Part shown: positions 13,701 to 23,705 of the stretch, one piece after another
How positions within the stretch are numbered: position 1 is the first letter of the stretch
Layout of the letters: every line of letters starts with the position of its first letter
NCBI GenBank assembly: GCA_026874595.1
Contig: CM049318.1
Coordinates: forward strand, 55,319,250 to 55,383,249
Length of the DNA: 64,000 bases
DNA from: Sipunculus nudus
Taxonomy: Eukaryota; Annelida; Sipuncula; Golfingiida; Sipunculidae
Direction of reading: 5' to 3'
Program-made: the position numbers and the translations under genes
The notes under the pieces: generated by a model
What the model was told of the DNA's origin: nothing
Seen by the model: the letters and a program-made list of their open reading frames with translations, nothing else
The model's database searches: none

Positions 13701-16700
13701 CAACTGAGAAAAAGAGAAATGGGACAGAGGTTAGGGTAGGCACATAAGTTTTCATTTGTGAACATTCACAGCAAACTATACATACAGTATACAAGACCTA
13801 AATAAAGGGGTTATATTTAAAGCAGTTACGACATAACTGCCTCCATTTCTTAACGCTGGCTTAACTAAGTACTATGTACATCAACAGAATTTGGACTGTG
13901 ACAGGGTAGAAACGCATGGTGGTCCTGGTGTCAGCCAGGCTCCCTACACTGAACCTGAGGGTCCTGGGTGTGTAATCATCCCAATTGCTGGGTCATCACA
14001 CCAAAGGGACCCCCTGAAAGGTGCACTTGTTTGAGAGTGAAATAAAGCTGGGGGTATAGTCTTCCCATTAATTGTGCACAGCACTCAAGCTCGGTTGGGG
14101 CCAATCGTGAAAAATCCCTGGCTGAGATTAAAAATCATTATTTCCCAGTTTTGAACCCTGTGCTTCAATCCCCAGACTACAGAAGTTGATTAGGAATAGC
14201 TGAAGTTTTTATAAACAGTGTATTAAACATTTGACTCACATGTGTGAATATTCTGTTCAGTGCCTCGGTGACCTGGTAATCAAACAGTCTCTCCTGGTGG
14301 ACCTCCAGGTGATGTACCACTCGACTTAAATAGTGGAGTATCTGATGGGAAAAACAGCATGGCATATATAGAGATATCATCAGGTCAGAACAGTTTGAGA
14401 AAATCTACTAACGTTGGTTTCAAATTTACAAGGAACAATTTTCCTAATTTTCACAAGGGATCCATATTTCTAATCTCACCATGCAGGATATGAATTGTTT
14501 CCAAGCGCGCCAGCCAAGGACAGAACAATTCTGTTATTTTGATATGCTAGTAAATCCAAACAATTTTACTAAGACCATCGGGAACATCAGACAAATGAAA
14601 TTCTATTTTCACTACTGACACATAAAAGATCTGATTTTATTTATAATTTACAGTAGAGCATTTTTTAACTGAATACCGATTACCCAAAAAATCATTCATC
14701 CGAATTTGAAAACTGAGAACCAAAATTTTGACCATTTATTCAAAATCCAAACAATGAAAAGATATTCAACAATGAATTCAATTCTGATTTTCCAGGGCAT
14801 ATTGGCAATAATTTCAATATATTTTACATGATAAATTGATGAAATTAATGGAAAACCTAACACAAATGCTGTTGATAACATTTATTTTGGACTAGCTTCA
14901 TTAATTATGTATGTAAAATTTCTGGTTAATTCTGGTGATCGGTGGCAGGTTGGCTTATCATGGTAAATCTTGTGGAATCGTTAATCCGCATATCATATAT
15001 GTATGGATAAAATACATGAGATGACAAGGAGGATACTGTAAACCTTATCAGTCACAGCTTCATTTTCAGGATAATTTCTTATTTGTCACTTTGCTAACTT
15101 GAAATTCTTGCAAACATGAAAGCCAACCACAGTCGGTCCCAATGGTGGAAGAATCTATTCATAGCTTTTTTTCAAGCCCTGCAATTAAGAGAGGGGTACA
15201 GAAACTGTTGGCTTTATTTCAAGTATCAACTGGAGTATTTAGTTTGAAAAGAAATAAAGGTTAATAATTTATTTGGTTAATCATATGGTGAAAAGGGTTT
15301 GTTTCAATATGGTTTCATTACTGTTTACAGTTAAACAACTTCTGCATCTCAGCGCCATCTTGTGTTCATTCAGTGAAACATAACCTGAGCGATACGTTGA
15401 ATAGGATGGATCACAAACGTGGTAAGCAGGATTTACAATGCAGAGCAATCAAATATGATTCATACTACTCTTTACTTTAACCAGAAATATCTAAATCACC
15501 AATTAAAATTAAAGTTTGAAAACTCAAAATTTCTCAGCTGATAGTGGTATTACCATAATAACAATAATTGCAGAGAAAGATCTGCGAACCAATAGAAAGC
15601 AGGACACAGACCCCTACACTTAGTTGTTAATCTGGCTAAGAACTTCTACCCATTTACAATAACCTCTTGTCACTTAACTTAACAATCTGTTTAATGACAA
15701 CGGTTGATGAAGGCAAATATCAGTTGCCGGAAGCTCCTGATACTAAGTTATTTTGGGTTCTCATGTTAGAATTTTTTTACAATCAACAATAACTATATTT
15801 CAAAATAACCAATTAAGACTGATTTCTTTTGTTGTTTAGGGATGCACATTATCCTGTACTGAATATACTAGTGCCTTATCTGTGCGTTCTTTTCATTTAC
15901 AATACACATTTTGACTGCTGATACTAATAATCACATTCTTGTAGGTTCATGATCAAGATCACAGTGACCACTGAAAAAAGAGTTACAGGCAAAATAACTA
16001 TTGTAAACTGCAAGCTTACCTCTGGTTTTCCGGCCAGCAGATTTTTGTATGGTTCCAACAGACTCATAGCTTCATGCAAAAACAGCCATGCATGACGACT
16101 GTAACAATTTGACAGCACAAGGTGAAGATATAAAACATGCAGTTGAAAACATAATCATGCAGAAAATTCCCATTATAAAATAATGCTCCAGCCCTCTATC
16201 TCTTGTGTATAAATGAACATAAGCAAAACCAAAACCTATTCTACATAATCACTGTTTTTATTTTTCAAAAATTTCCCCCCCTTAAAATGAGCACCTGTAA
16301 TTATATGAATGGGCGTCATTTGATTATTCATTGAGGGAATCCCCTGGAATTCCCTCAATGACATCATTTTCATCAAACAGAACCAGTTTTCATTTATGTT
16401 AGTTAAAATTATAGCAACAAGTAATTTTCATTTTAAAACCTTCAATTATTGAGGTATGTACTTTTCAAAATGAGGTTGTACTGTTTACGAAATAAAGCCT
16501 ATTATAGGCTTTTGGAATGATGACTTCATGACTTCATTTTGTTTAACATAAATTTTGAAGAAACAGGTCATCTGGAATATTGTTTGTGCTCCTGGATGGA
16601 TCCCTTCAAAGAATTTGCCAAAATGTTACAGAAAATGGACTAAATATTGCATTTTTATATGTACTATGCATTACTTCAAAAGACAAAATATGCGCACTGC

Positions 16701-19700
16701 ACACCTTCATGCCATGTGATAATATCATCTAAAATATCATTGCAAACATAGGTAAAATGTGAAACATGCCCTTGTTTGTGAATTCCCTCATAAAGAGCAA
16801 TTAATAAAGACATTCATTTTCTAATACAGCTACTCAAGGAAATACAATGTACAAATGCAATTTGAGAATAATGTCACACGGCAACTAGTATCTGCAGAAT
16901 CTCATGTCACAACTTCCTAGATGTATCTACCTCCACCACTGTGCAAACAGGGTAAAGCATCTTATTTTGATCAATTATGAGACATTCACATTGTAAGCCA
17001 GAGTGGCAAACTTAAGTTTTGTCAAGGTCCCTTTCTCTTATATTGTGTTACACTGAAGACAAGAGGCACTCACTAGCAATGCAGCATTCTCACCAGCATA
17101 TATTCAGCATGCATGATAGTCCACTATGCTAAAATCTGCGAAATTATGCTATCAGTTGGACCATTACTCTCAAATCCAGTGAGTGAAATGGCAACATATA
17201 ACATATTCACAATAGAGTAGTGGACTTAATTTGTAATTGGCTATCTTTGTGATCTTGCCATAAAATGCAGTTGTTTTCTGATGCTGTCTGAGGCATAATA
17301 CTCAACTTCTTCCTTGGCCACACATATTCACTTTCCCTTTCAAGTCTTTTACATTCACAATAGTATCTTGTGGTACACTGCTGTATATTAAGGATAACTG
17401 ATTTCACTGGGGCTTACCCACTGACAGAGACATCAAAACCTCTTAAATATATGTTTGGTGCTCCTTTTCGCATGAACATTCTTAAGAATACCCAAAATAC
17501 CTACTTGATTACATGTGCTCTGAAATGCAAAGGTCTGTGTGTCTGTAAGCAAACAACTTAGTATTTTATAAGCTTAAAAAACTAAATGTATTTCAATGCA
17601 TGGACAAGATTCATGGTTGTGCAGAGAAATGTGTGACAATGAAAACATGTGATAATTGTTTGATCTCTTCCACAGACATGATAAACCACCTCACAATATT
17701 GTTATGTATATCAATAGAGAATAGGGACAATGTATTCATTTGGTGGGCAATGTCCAGTTTGACCAAGCCATAGTTTTGGTTGTCTGCATCGTAAAGTGTG
17801 GGTAATCTGATGTCACCCCTAACTTAACATGAAAACTTTACAACGGATATATCCTATAAAACAATAGGATGGGTTAACGCTCGCCACTTGATTTCATTAA
17901 TCAAGAAATTAGATCCCGGTCATTACAGGTGACATTTCCAGGTTCTTTTAAGGACGTGTATAAAAATACCAGACAATCATACACCCAGATCAATAGAAAC
18001 TATGAGACATCAGGTTAAATTCACAAATATAATTCAAGACAATACTTACAGAGACACAAGTGTGAGTGTGTGCGTTGATGTGTCAATACGACAGTTCTTC
18101 ACATTAAAAATACAGGATATTTACTGAGTCCGTGGTTTGTATAAAAACCAATAAAGTCCAGTTCCTTCAGAGATCTCTGGTTACTGTTTTGTGTAGAATC
18201 TAGCGTGTGGTTAGCAGCATATAGTCTTTCTGAGTTTAGCGATCTTCAACTGATCTTGCTTGTCAGCGACCCGGGTAGGTTCACGTTCACATGCATGCAA
18301 TAGCGCCCTTTGTTTACGTAGAGCTTAGAGTCCTTGACCTTGCTCGTGTAGCAATGGTTTCTCGGCTTACGGCGGTTATATATCTAGGTCAAGCTGAACT
18401 AGGCCGGCAGGTGACGAGCGCGCTCTCTATATATCGCCAATACGAAGCTCTTTCGGCAGCACGGCTGAGTTCTTATGAGCTGGGTCCTTGCTTCATGTAG
18501 AAGCTTGCTTCTATGCCGTTCCTGGCGTTTCAATGTTCGTGCGTGCGTGCTGCCACCTCAAGCTTCAAGACCCAACTGAAGGCAGCTTCCAGCGTCTCTC
18601 CCTGAACTCTGACGTCACAATCGTCGTCACAATACGGCGATCCGGTTCTCTGATTGGCTCATTTCTCAAGTGTCCCATATAAGGATATATGTGACCTAGT
18701 TTGACTGTTAGCGTCACCTTGGCGACCCACATACCAGAAATAATTACACACGATGCGTGACACGGATAAATCAGCTGATAGCCGATGGGATTCCATACAA
18801 GAATACACAATATATATATATACAATCAAGACCTGTCAACGCTTTAGGATGACGTTTCACGTCAATATCAATAGAGAACAGACTTCGTTAAACTATGATA
18901 CAAAACACCGTACATATTGTCACCGATTTCTGGTGACATCTGATTTCTATCAGGTGGGTGTCATATTGGATTTCTGATATGTCTAAAATTGAAAAGCAAA
19001 TGTTCACTGACAAGTGCTGATATTTAGTAAAAATATCTCAAGCAGTTCTTGAGATAATCTACACACACAAAAATTGACAAATAGACTGCCAGATAGACCA
19101 CTATTTACTATAGACCATAATAAAATCACTAATAGAGACATGCCTATTGGAAGACAATGGGCACTGGAAAACATATGATATGTGATGGATGCACCAAGGT
19201 AATCCAATGCACTTGAGCAAAAATGGAAAAAAGTCCACACTGCAAAAACAAATTGTTCTTCAGATTCCCAAACCCTATTTTTTACAAAGCCCTAGCATTA
19301 GAATTGATAATTTGCTAGCTGCTCTTGATTTAAGCCATCAAAGAGATCATAACATGTACTGAACTGGCAATTTTTTTCAATTTATAAAAGCATCATTATT
19401 GTTTAAACTTTGTGTTTTTCACATGCAAATTTCCAAGAAATTTTATATACATTCATGGCAATTCCATATATTTGTCCTGACCAATAAATATTCATGTAAA
19501 AAAAATGTCTGTTAAATATTTGTGGTCAAAGAGTCTGTAAAACAACCTATTTTTTTGTGCCCTAACAGATGCATTTTGGTAAGGGAGCACCACCATGTTT
19601 CGATGAAAGAGACAAAACAGATCTGGTAAGTAGGGTGTGACTGGCTACTGACTTGTCTTTCTGTAGAGCCTGTATAAACAGAATGTTGACCTCCTGTACC

Positions 19701-20428
19701 AGGTCCATCACATCTGTCTCATCAGGCCCCTCCTCTGATGACAGACCATCTGTCAGTCTGTCAAATACAATATACAGACCTGTATAAATATATACAAGTA
19801 CAGTACACAATACAGGGAAACCTGTGTAAAAAAACCACCTATGGGACTGATCAAAAGTGGTCTTAATTCACAGGTGGTTTTATTTGATAGGTCAGTTATA
19901 ACCAACGTAAAAAGTTTTCAGTTCTCTCAATGGTCCTAATAGACATGGGGTCGTATTAGACAGGTGGTCTTTCAGACAGGTTCCACTGTATATAATACAG
20001 TATGGCTGTTCATATACAGTTATATTTTCTCAAATTTATTGGTCCTAATTAATTTTTTTTACATTTCACATTACTTATATGATTATTCTTCATGTAATAA
20101 AAAAATTGTTGTCTTCCCAGGGGTGGTCATGATAGAGGGATGTTCATCAGGTGAGAATTCACTGTATTCAATTTTCAATTTAAATAGTCAAAGCTAACAC
20201 CTGACAAAACATACATAAATTTACAAAAAAAATCTTAGACTGAGATAAATGAATTAAATGAGTATTATATTACCTTTGTCTGACATTAAGAGCCCAGACT
20301 GACACTTGTTCTTTGAGAGACGGGATTTGTGATGCCTGAACCGGAGACACCAGGTTACGACCTTCAGTGATCTGTGGAAGCTTCATGGCACTATCACCAC
20401 CAGGTGGGGCTGCTATCTGTGATGCCAT
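1092..20428 (-). CDS. Axonemal-type dynein heavy chain, N-terminal part (11 exons, runs off the left edge)
   Basis: Eleven minus-strand segments with GT/AG borders join in one frame for about 463 codons: 20428-20274, 19757-19653, 16098-16020, 14341-14240, 13264-13100, 6049-5959, 5357-5290, 4524-4414, 3439-3290, 2671-2391 and 1175-1092. The most telling part is in the 3290-3439 and 2391-2671 exons: an RPYELVAVP block, then HFVFSTFGVLHV, then a WQKEAVL...IPFFKNFLVRKMFTRWR block. From family knowledge these are typical of the extreme N-terminal tail of axonemal dynein heavy chains, ahead of the DHC_N1 region. That tail binds intermediate and light chains and anchors the motor on the axonemal doublet. 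The AAA+ motor, linker and microtubule-binding stalk are not in the window. The start is the ATG at 20428, after an in-frame 5' UTR exon with an acceptor near 20450. I cannot say which paralogue it is; a DNAH6/DNAH14-type heavy chain or DNHD1 are candidates. Small exons in the 7-kb intron between 6049 and 13100 could have been missed. Confidence 0.75.
1176..2390. other. Dynein intron with C-rich stretch
   Basis: No coding segment recognised. Bases 1410-1600 contain several runs of C and CCCCTTTT-like text, which gives the spurious plus frame at 1332-1577. The remainder is AT-rich. Confidence 0.5.
2391..2671 (-). CDS. Dynein heavy chain coding exon 10 (diagnostic tail block)
   Basis: Acceptor TTTTCAG, donor AAG|GTATGT. 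Encodes VNSEHFVFSTFGVLHVLPDQ, then AAWQKEAVLYKATSAIPFFK and NFLVRKMFTRWRENIHFAD. The W-x-E-A / IPFF+ / K-x-F-x-x-W series is the best evidence for dynein heavy-chain identity. Confidence 0.8.
3290..3439 (-). CDS. Dynein heavy chain coding exon 9
   Basis: 50 codons, phase 0. Acceptor TATTACAG, donor AAG|GTAAAT. Encodes GREAVEFFSKCYHTGKIKFL, then YFNKAPNRHYRPYELVAVP. The RPYEL.VVP-like block is typical of dynein heavy-chain tails. Confidence 0.75.
3580..3800 (+). repeat. Two copies of an ACTGTGGTTGCC-type element end
   Basis: Two segments, near 3582 and 3716, begin tactgtggttgcc and continue with tttcaaa. They match the left end of the element at 23303-23705 (ctgtggtcgcctttttgttcgcgagggtttcaaattc). 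They are fragments of one dispersed family. Confidence 0.5.
4414..4524 (-). CDS. Dynein heavy chain coding exon 8
   Basis: 37 codons, phase 0 at both ends. Serine-rich then acidic (THRSSGGSRMSVHSEKVEEE), probably a disordered linker. An alternative acceptor 4 bases downstream would break the frame. Confidence 0.6.
5290..5357 (-). CDS. Dynein heavy chain coding exon 7
   Basis: Acceptor TTTGTAG, donor GAG|GTCAGT. Encodes REAIWSACLGSTARALNIDI then PEE; short and in phase with both sides. Confidence 0.6.
5959..6049 (-). CDS. Dynein heavy chain coding exon 6
   Basis: Acceptor CTTACAG, donor ACCA|GTGAGT. Encodes EDQESYLRPKPMTFGDLRAS then LPDVAMEMAT; its last base completes the first codon of the next exon. 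Confidence 0.6.
6062..6300 (+). repeat. Degraded dispersed repeat with GTTTTAAC-rich core
   Basis: Starts with a near-palindromic gtgacccatgggtcac, a motif also found at 49512. Around 6170-6250 a run of ggttttaacc / ggttaaaac words can fold on itself. No gene is seen. Confidence 0.4.
7131..7403 (+). repeat. Internal direct repeat, copy 1
   Basis: Matches 7868-8140 over about 270 bases with scattered substitutions, for example tgtgaaactgtcccatggga in both copies. It lies inside the inverted-repeat element. Confidence 0.75.
7400..7452. repeat. AT dinucleotide microsatellite
   Basis: A nearly uninterrupted at repeat that breaks only at two ttt positions. Confidence 0.9.
7741..7786. repeat. GA dinucleotide microsatellite
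   Basis: About twenty ga units directly following a ta run. The minus frame through it is an artefact rich in leucine and serine. Confidence 0.9.
7868..8140 (+). repeat. Internal direct repeat, copy 2
   Basis: Second copy of the segment at 7131-7403, same orientation, about 737 bases downstream. Confidence 0.75.
8283..9959. other. Dynein intron, no feature seen
   Basis: AT-rich intronic DNA. A run of 14 G near 9687 is the only conspicuous point. The open frames on the minus strand are not bounded by splice signals that fit the gene. Confidence 0.5.
9990..10555 (+). repeat. Tandem array of ~168 bp with GACCACGACTATAGCTC tail
   Basis: Related blocks recur near 10044, 10208 and 10378 (tgacctaatttttggtatgtt and variants), giving a spacing near 165-170. 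The array closes with ggccagacaaaggaccacga and ctatagctcagatgacttac, then a gctgagctaaaaatg end. Confidence 0.5.
11746..12701 (+). repeat. Tandem array of ~325 bp bounded by AGTATCCCC ends
   Basis: The phrase aaaggtcatgacccc occurs near 11853 and 12179, with a variant (caaggtcatgacctc) near 12503, so the unit is about 325 bases and there are two to three units. The array opens with tagtatccccagacaatta and closes with gtctggggatacaatta, an inverted pair. A ggcggt-rich stretch at 12625-12650 precedes the right end. It resembles a non-autonomous element with internal amplification. Confidence 0.6.
12702..13099. other. Dynein intron, no feature seen
   Basis: AT-rich intronic DNA next to exon 5; nothing recognised. 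Confidence 0.5.
13100..13264 (-). CDS. Dynein heavy chain coding exon 5
   Basis: 55 codons, phase 0 at both ends. Acceptor CATCAG, donor CCT|GTGAGT. Proline-rich linker (CTPVPPPSVASLKG) leading to RHQKYFGGRNPFLLEYP. Confidence 0.65.
13915..14110 (+). repeat. SINE-like dispersed repeat, copy 1
   Basis: Shares cctggtgtcagccaggct, tcctgggtgtgtaa and aaaggtgcacttgtttgag with a diverged copy at 41965-42066 in the same orientation. No clear RNA polymerase III boxes are preserved. Confidence 0.45.
14240..14341 (-). CDS. Dynein heavy chain coding exon 4
   Basis: 34 codons, phase 0 at both ends, from acceptor CCCATCAG to donor CAT|GTGAGT. Encodes ILHYLSRVVHHLEVHQERLF followed by DYQVTEALNRIFTH; helical. 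Confidence 0.65.
14342..16019. other. Dynein intron 3, little recognisable
   Basis: AT-rich. A fragment aagccaaccacag near 15121 corresponds to one end of the element at 23303-23705. No coding segment is supported. Confidence 0.45.
16020..16098 (-). CDS. Dynein heavy chain coding exon 3
   Basis: Acceptor TGTTACAG, donor GAG|GTAAGC. Encodes RHAWLFLHEAMSLLEPYKNL then LAGKPE, an amphipathic helical segment. Phase fits both neighbours. Confidence 0.6.
16099..17810. other. Dynein intron 2, left part
   Basis: AT-rich. A short inverted pair, gggaatcccctggaattccc, occurs near 16335. The open frames at 17207-17561 are unsupported. Confidence 0.45.
17811..18938 (-). mobile_element. Solo LTR of the Gmr1-like element, with TCTGA target duplication
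   Basis: The 1128-bp segment is the reverse complement of the LTR at 60184-61332 with scattered differences. Both run from TGTCACCAGAAATCGGTGACA to TTAGGGGTGACA, giving TGTCACC...GGTGACA ends. It is flanked on both sides by TCTGA (17806-17810 and 18939-18943), a 5-bp target-site duplication. No internal sequence is left, so it is a solo LTR formed by LTR-LTR recombination. It sits antisense to plus, that is, in the same sense as the dynein gene, within its second intron. ORFs within it are not genes. Confidence 0.9.
18944..19652. other. Dynein intron 2, right part
   Basis: AT-rich intronic DNA, nothing recognised. Confidence 0.45.
19653..19757 (-). CDS. Dynein heavy chain coding exon 2
   Basis: Acceptor TTTGACAG. 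Encodes LTDGLSSEEGPDETDVMDL and on to ALQKD. The donor was chosen as ACAA|GTCAGT because it gives the phase required by the next exon. The open frame continues further, so the 3' edge is the least certain of this gene. Confidence 0.55.
19820..19990. repeat. Dispersed repeat, copy 2 (inverted relative to 905-1012)
   Basis: Begins gaaacctgtgtaaaaaaacc and ends ggtctttcagacaggttcca, so the ends are inverted copies (AACCTGT). The interior matches the reverse complement of 905-1012. Probably a short MITE. Confidence 0.5.
20274..20428 (-). CDS. Dynein heavy chain coding exon 1 (start codon)
   Basis: Begins MASQIAAPPGGDSAMKLPQ and ends in VRQR, with the donor GTAATA after CAAAG. The N-terminus is low in recognisable structure. 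A 3' splice site TTGGTAG at 20450-20456 (minus) suggests a further 5' UTR exon upstream. The ATG context GCAAGATGG is good. Confidence 0.7.
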
Positions 20429-20812
20429 CTTGCTCCAACAAGTATTATACTACCAAGTAAATGAACATCAAAGAAAAAACATTAACCTCAATTGGAATTC
20501 TGTCAATCCAATTACTTTTGGACAAAGTGCAAAATAACACAACTGCCTAAAAAGAATGAAACCTTGAATTTTTTTAAGAAGCTCCTTGGAATATTAGGCA
20601 AACCGCAGTATTTCGGGAGAAATTAATATTCAGAAGGCACTGTCCATTACTGTTCTCCACTAAGAAGGGTACATGGTACGCAGTCAACAACAATCTAAAG
20701 ACAGTTAAATGCAATGTGCAAGCACACACACTGACACTCAAAAAGAAGAATTATTTAAATCAATTTTAAGAAATTATTATTAGCAATAACCTACAACATA
20801 TAAATATATATT

Positions 20813-20883
20813 GTTACGGATTTACCCTCCAGACTTGTGTTTTGGGAGGGAATCCAAGACCTGTCCATTTCGTCAAGGGGTAT
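20813..20883 (+). repeat. LTR-like terminus, copy 1 (truncated)
   Basis: tgttacggatttaccctcca and the next ~50 bases match 21179-21247 almost exactly. After the shared caagggg the two copies diverge, so this copy is a fragment. Confidence 0.6.
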
Positions 20884-21163
20884 AATTTTTGTTTACCTGC
20901 ATTCTAGTACATATTTCTTGGTGATTGTGCTTTTTCATATAATCATATATAAGCTTCTATTCTTGGTTATACAATTAGAATACTATCTGGTTTAAGTCAA
21001 GCACTTTATTGCATACTCCTAGTCATTTACGTATATGTATATGTCAACATATAATTTTAAGAGTAACAGTCTGAATATTTCATATTCTTTAGGAGATATT
21101 TCTCATCAAAATATAGTGTGTTGATACAAATTCAATAATCATGCTTGCGAGGGCGCGTCACTC

Positions 21164-21550
21164 TGAGGTTGGGGGCAGTGTTACGGATTTACCCTCCAGA
21201 CTTGTGTTTTGGGAGGGAATCCCAGACCTGTCCATTTAGTCAAGGGGATTCCCCATGGCTACCCAGCCCTGGGTGGCGTATGGCTGGACTTGAGTAACCT
21301 GAGCCAGGGATACCCTGGTGATCAGGTGACCAAGCCCTTTCTCTCTCTCTCTGGCTTGCTTCTGGACTGAGAAGACGTATTCTGCAGCTTTCATTAAGTA
21401 GGTGACATAATTAAGCTTACATACTGTTTAATAAGTAGTCTTGTAGGTATCACTTTTAAGCCTTAGTATAGTTAGGTCTTCATAGTCTTAGTTAATCGTT
21501 ACAATATTCTGGTTGTTCATGATATACATATACTACAGTTTTATCTAGGG
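21164..21550 (+). mobile_element. Degraded LTR retroelement: polypurine tract and 3' LTR start
   Basis: A purine-rich gaggttgggggcag (21165-21178) is followed directly by tgttacggatttaccc, the usual arrangement of a polypurine tract next to a 3' LTR. The LTR then runs on through attccccatggctacccag and a ct microsatellite near 21340. The right end was not located. With the fragment at 20813 it is what remains of an internally deleted element. Confidence 0.5.
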
Positions 21551-23302
21551 CTGAAACGGGTACAATATGTTGGACTCGAGTACCCGATAGGTACCTTGGT
21601 TTTTTTACAGCCTTGCACAGGATATTTGAGACAAAATACAATACTTATTATATAAGTCTGAAGAATTAATAGGCTTGGTGTAAATGTGTATTATCAGTTG
21701 TGGTATAATTAAATCCTAAATTTATACTATTATTATTTATATGGCAGAAATGAAGTATGGGATTGTTATATATAATCTTAAAATTATAAGAAAAAAAAAT
21801 TCTTTGAAATATTTATTGAGTACTGTAACTAAAGACAGAAAATAATAACTTTGATATGTGTAGGACAGATTTAGGAAGTGAATGTATCATTATCATTGTG
21901 AATACACAGGCAGATTTCGGCCAATGCTGTAAATTTTTAAATAACTGTCATTGTCCAATTAGGCAAGCATCTGTTTGGAACTTCAAACTTCTGTATTTAA
22001 TCAATTGAGTATCAAAGAAAAATAGCATGTGCAGCACTGATTATAACTTGGAATCAACTGGCTGAGAGTGATCAATGTTGTAAATTTTGCACAAAAATAT
22101 TTAAAGAATTGTCATTGCCCAGTTAGGCAAGCATCTGCTCAGTTGGACAAGGGTCTCTTGAGTGAAGTCTGCTTCAAAGCGACCGGTTATCTTTGAAGTC
22201 AGTTTTGCGATTGTAGCGAACGTATGGCAAGATGATAGAATGCTTCGTTTTGTTAGCAGTAACATGGGCTCACCTGCTGGAAAAACAAGCAAGCCTTGAT
22301 AGGAGACTCTTGATTTGAGTGATTACATGGTTCATCCAGTATTCTGTTGCCAAGTCGCCATGATGTTTACATATAGTTCCGCAGCAAATAAATATTTATC
22401 AAATCTGGAATGGTTCATCAAAATACGCTATTGTTAAATAATAAAATAATATATCGTGTTGATATTTTATATTATAAGGTGGACTTTTACCAAAAATTAT
22501 TTTGAGAAATGTCTTAAAATTTATTTACCAATCAGTTTACACGAATCCATTCGGACCGATGATGGCGCTTCATTGAAACTTGACAACCAGCGTATGTGGC
22601 TGCCAGCTGAAAATTTTCGGAAAATATTTATTAAAGGGGAACAAAATTCAAGGTATTGTATCAGAAGTAACCTACTTTTATCATTTGATCTGATATTGGT
22701 ATTTTTGCTTCATGAGATTTTGTTATTTTCAGATTGCCGCATATTGTTTTAAGTGAGATGCATGAAATTTGTGCCTGTCTTGACTTGCTGTCATTACCAT
22801 ACTGACACTGTTGAATTGTGTGACAATTTTGTTTATTAATATTATACTGTGTTTTGTGTTTGTTACATATTCCCAGCATTTGTTATATTACCTTGTACAC
22901 AAGAAAATGTGTCATTGCTTTGATAAACTAAAGTATAATTAAAATTATATAAATTAAATTTATTGAACCTTTTAAAATTCAATTTTCAGGGAGATCCAAA
23001 AATAATATTGTACATTTGTGGCTCAATTAAAACTCAAAAAGTTGTGAGACAATGTACTTTTATTGAATAATAAATCTTATATTGTTCCTGTTCCAGTGAC
23101 CTATCTTGACATTACAACCCGTTATACTCAGCGCTTATAAGCAATACCATCTCTTAGACTTTGGGCATGGTGTATGTGGCAAAGTGTGCTAGCATTGTTC
23201 AATAAATTATAAAATATATTAATACTGACTATGCCATTTTGGGCACATTGCTAGATAAAATTTGCGGTAACATGGGAATATGAAGTTAACTGAAAATGAC
23301 AG

Positions 23303-23705
23303 ACCTGTTTCTGTGGTCGCCTTTTTGTTCGCGAGGGTTTCAAATTCATGTTATTTGCGAAAGGGAAATTATCGCGAAAATTAAAACCTCTCTGAACAAG
23401 AGGTCCAATCTAGAAGGCAAAGTTTAAAAGTAAAAGGTTGACATTTTGAATAAAAATAAATTGTGTATATATGTTCAAAGATTGATTTTTGAAATGATAT
23501 CAGATCTTTCCTACTGTCTGCCAATACGACCAATATTTTTGTCAATAAGATTCAATGTACATAATACTTATATTTGATTTTATTAATTCACATAATAATG
23601 GTATACTCTGTGTATAGTGAGATGGCAAGATTGGAACCCTCGCCAAACACTGAAAGAGTGGAAATCACTAAATTTCATCCCCGTGAATATGAAGCCAACC
23701 ACAGT
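23303..23705. mobile_element. Short non-autonomous element with inverted ends
   Basis: The left end ctgtggtcgcctttttgttcg and the right end, reverse complemented (ctgtggttggcttcatattc), match as imperfect terminal inverted repeats. Fragments of the same ends occur at 3582, 3716, 15121 and 25670. No coding capacity. Confidence 0.5.

Noticed and set aside
22340-22370. RFX X-box from gttgccaagtcgccatg upstream of the dynein gene
   Set aside because: Only one GTTGCC half-site is good; the second half is not an inverted RGYAAC match, so it cannot be called by eye.
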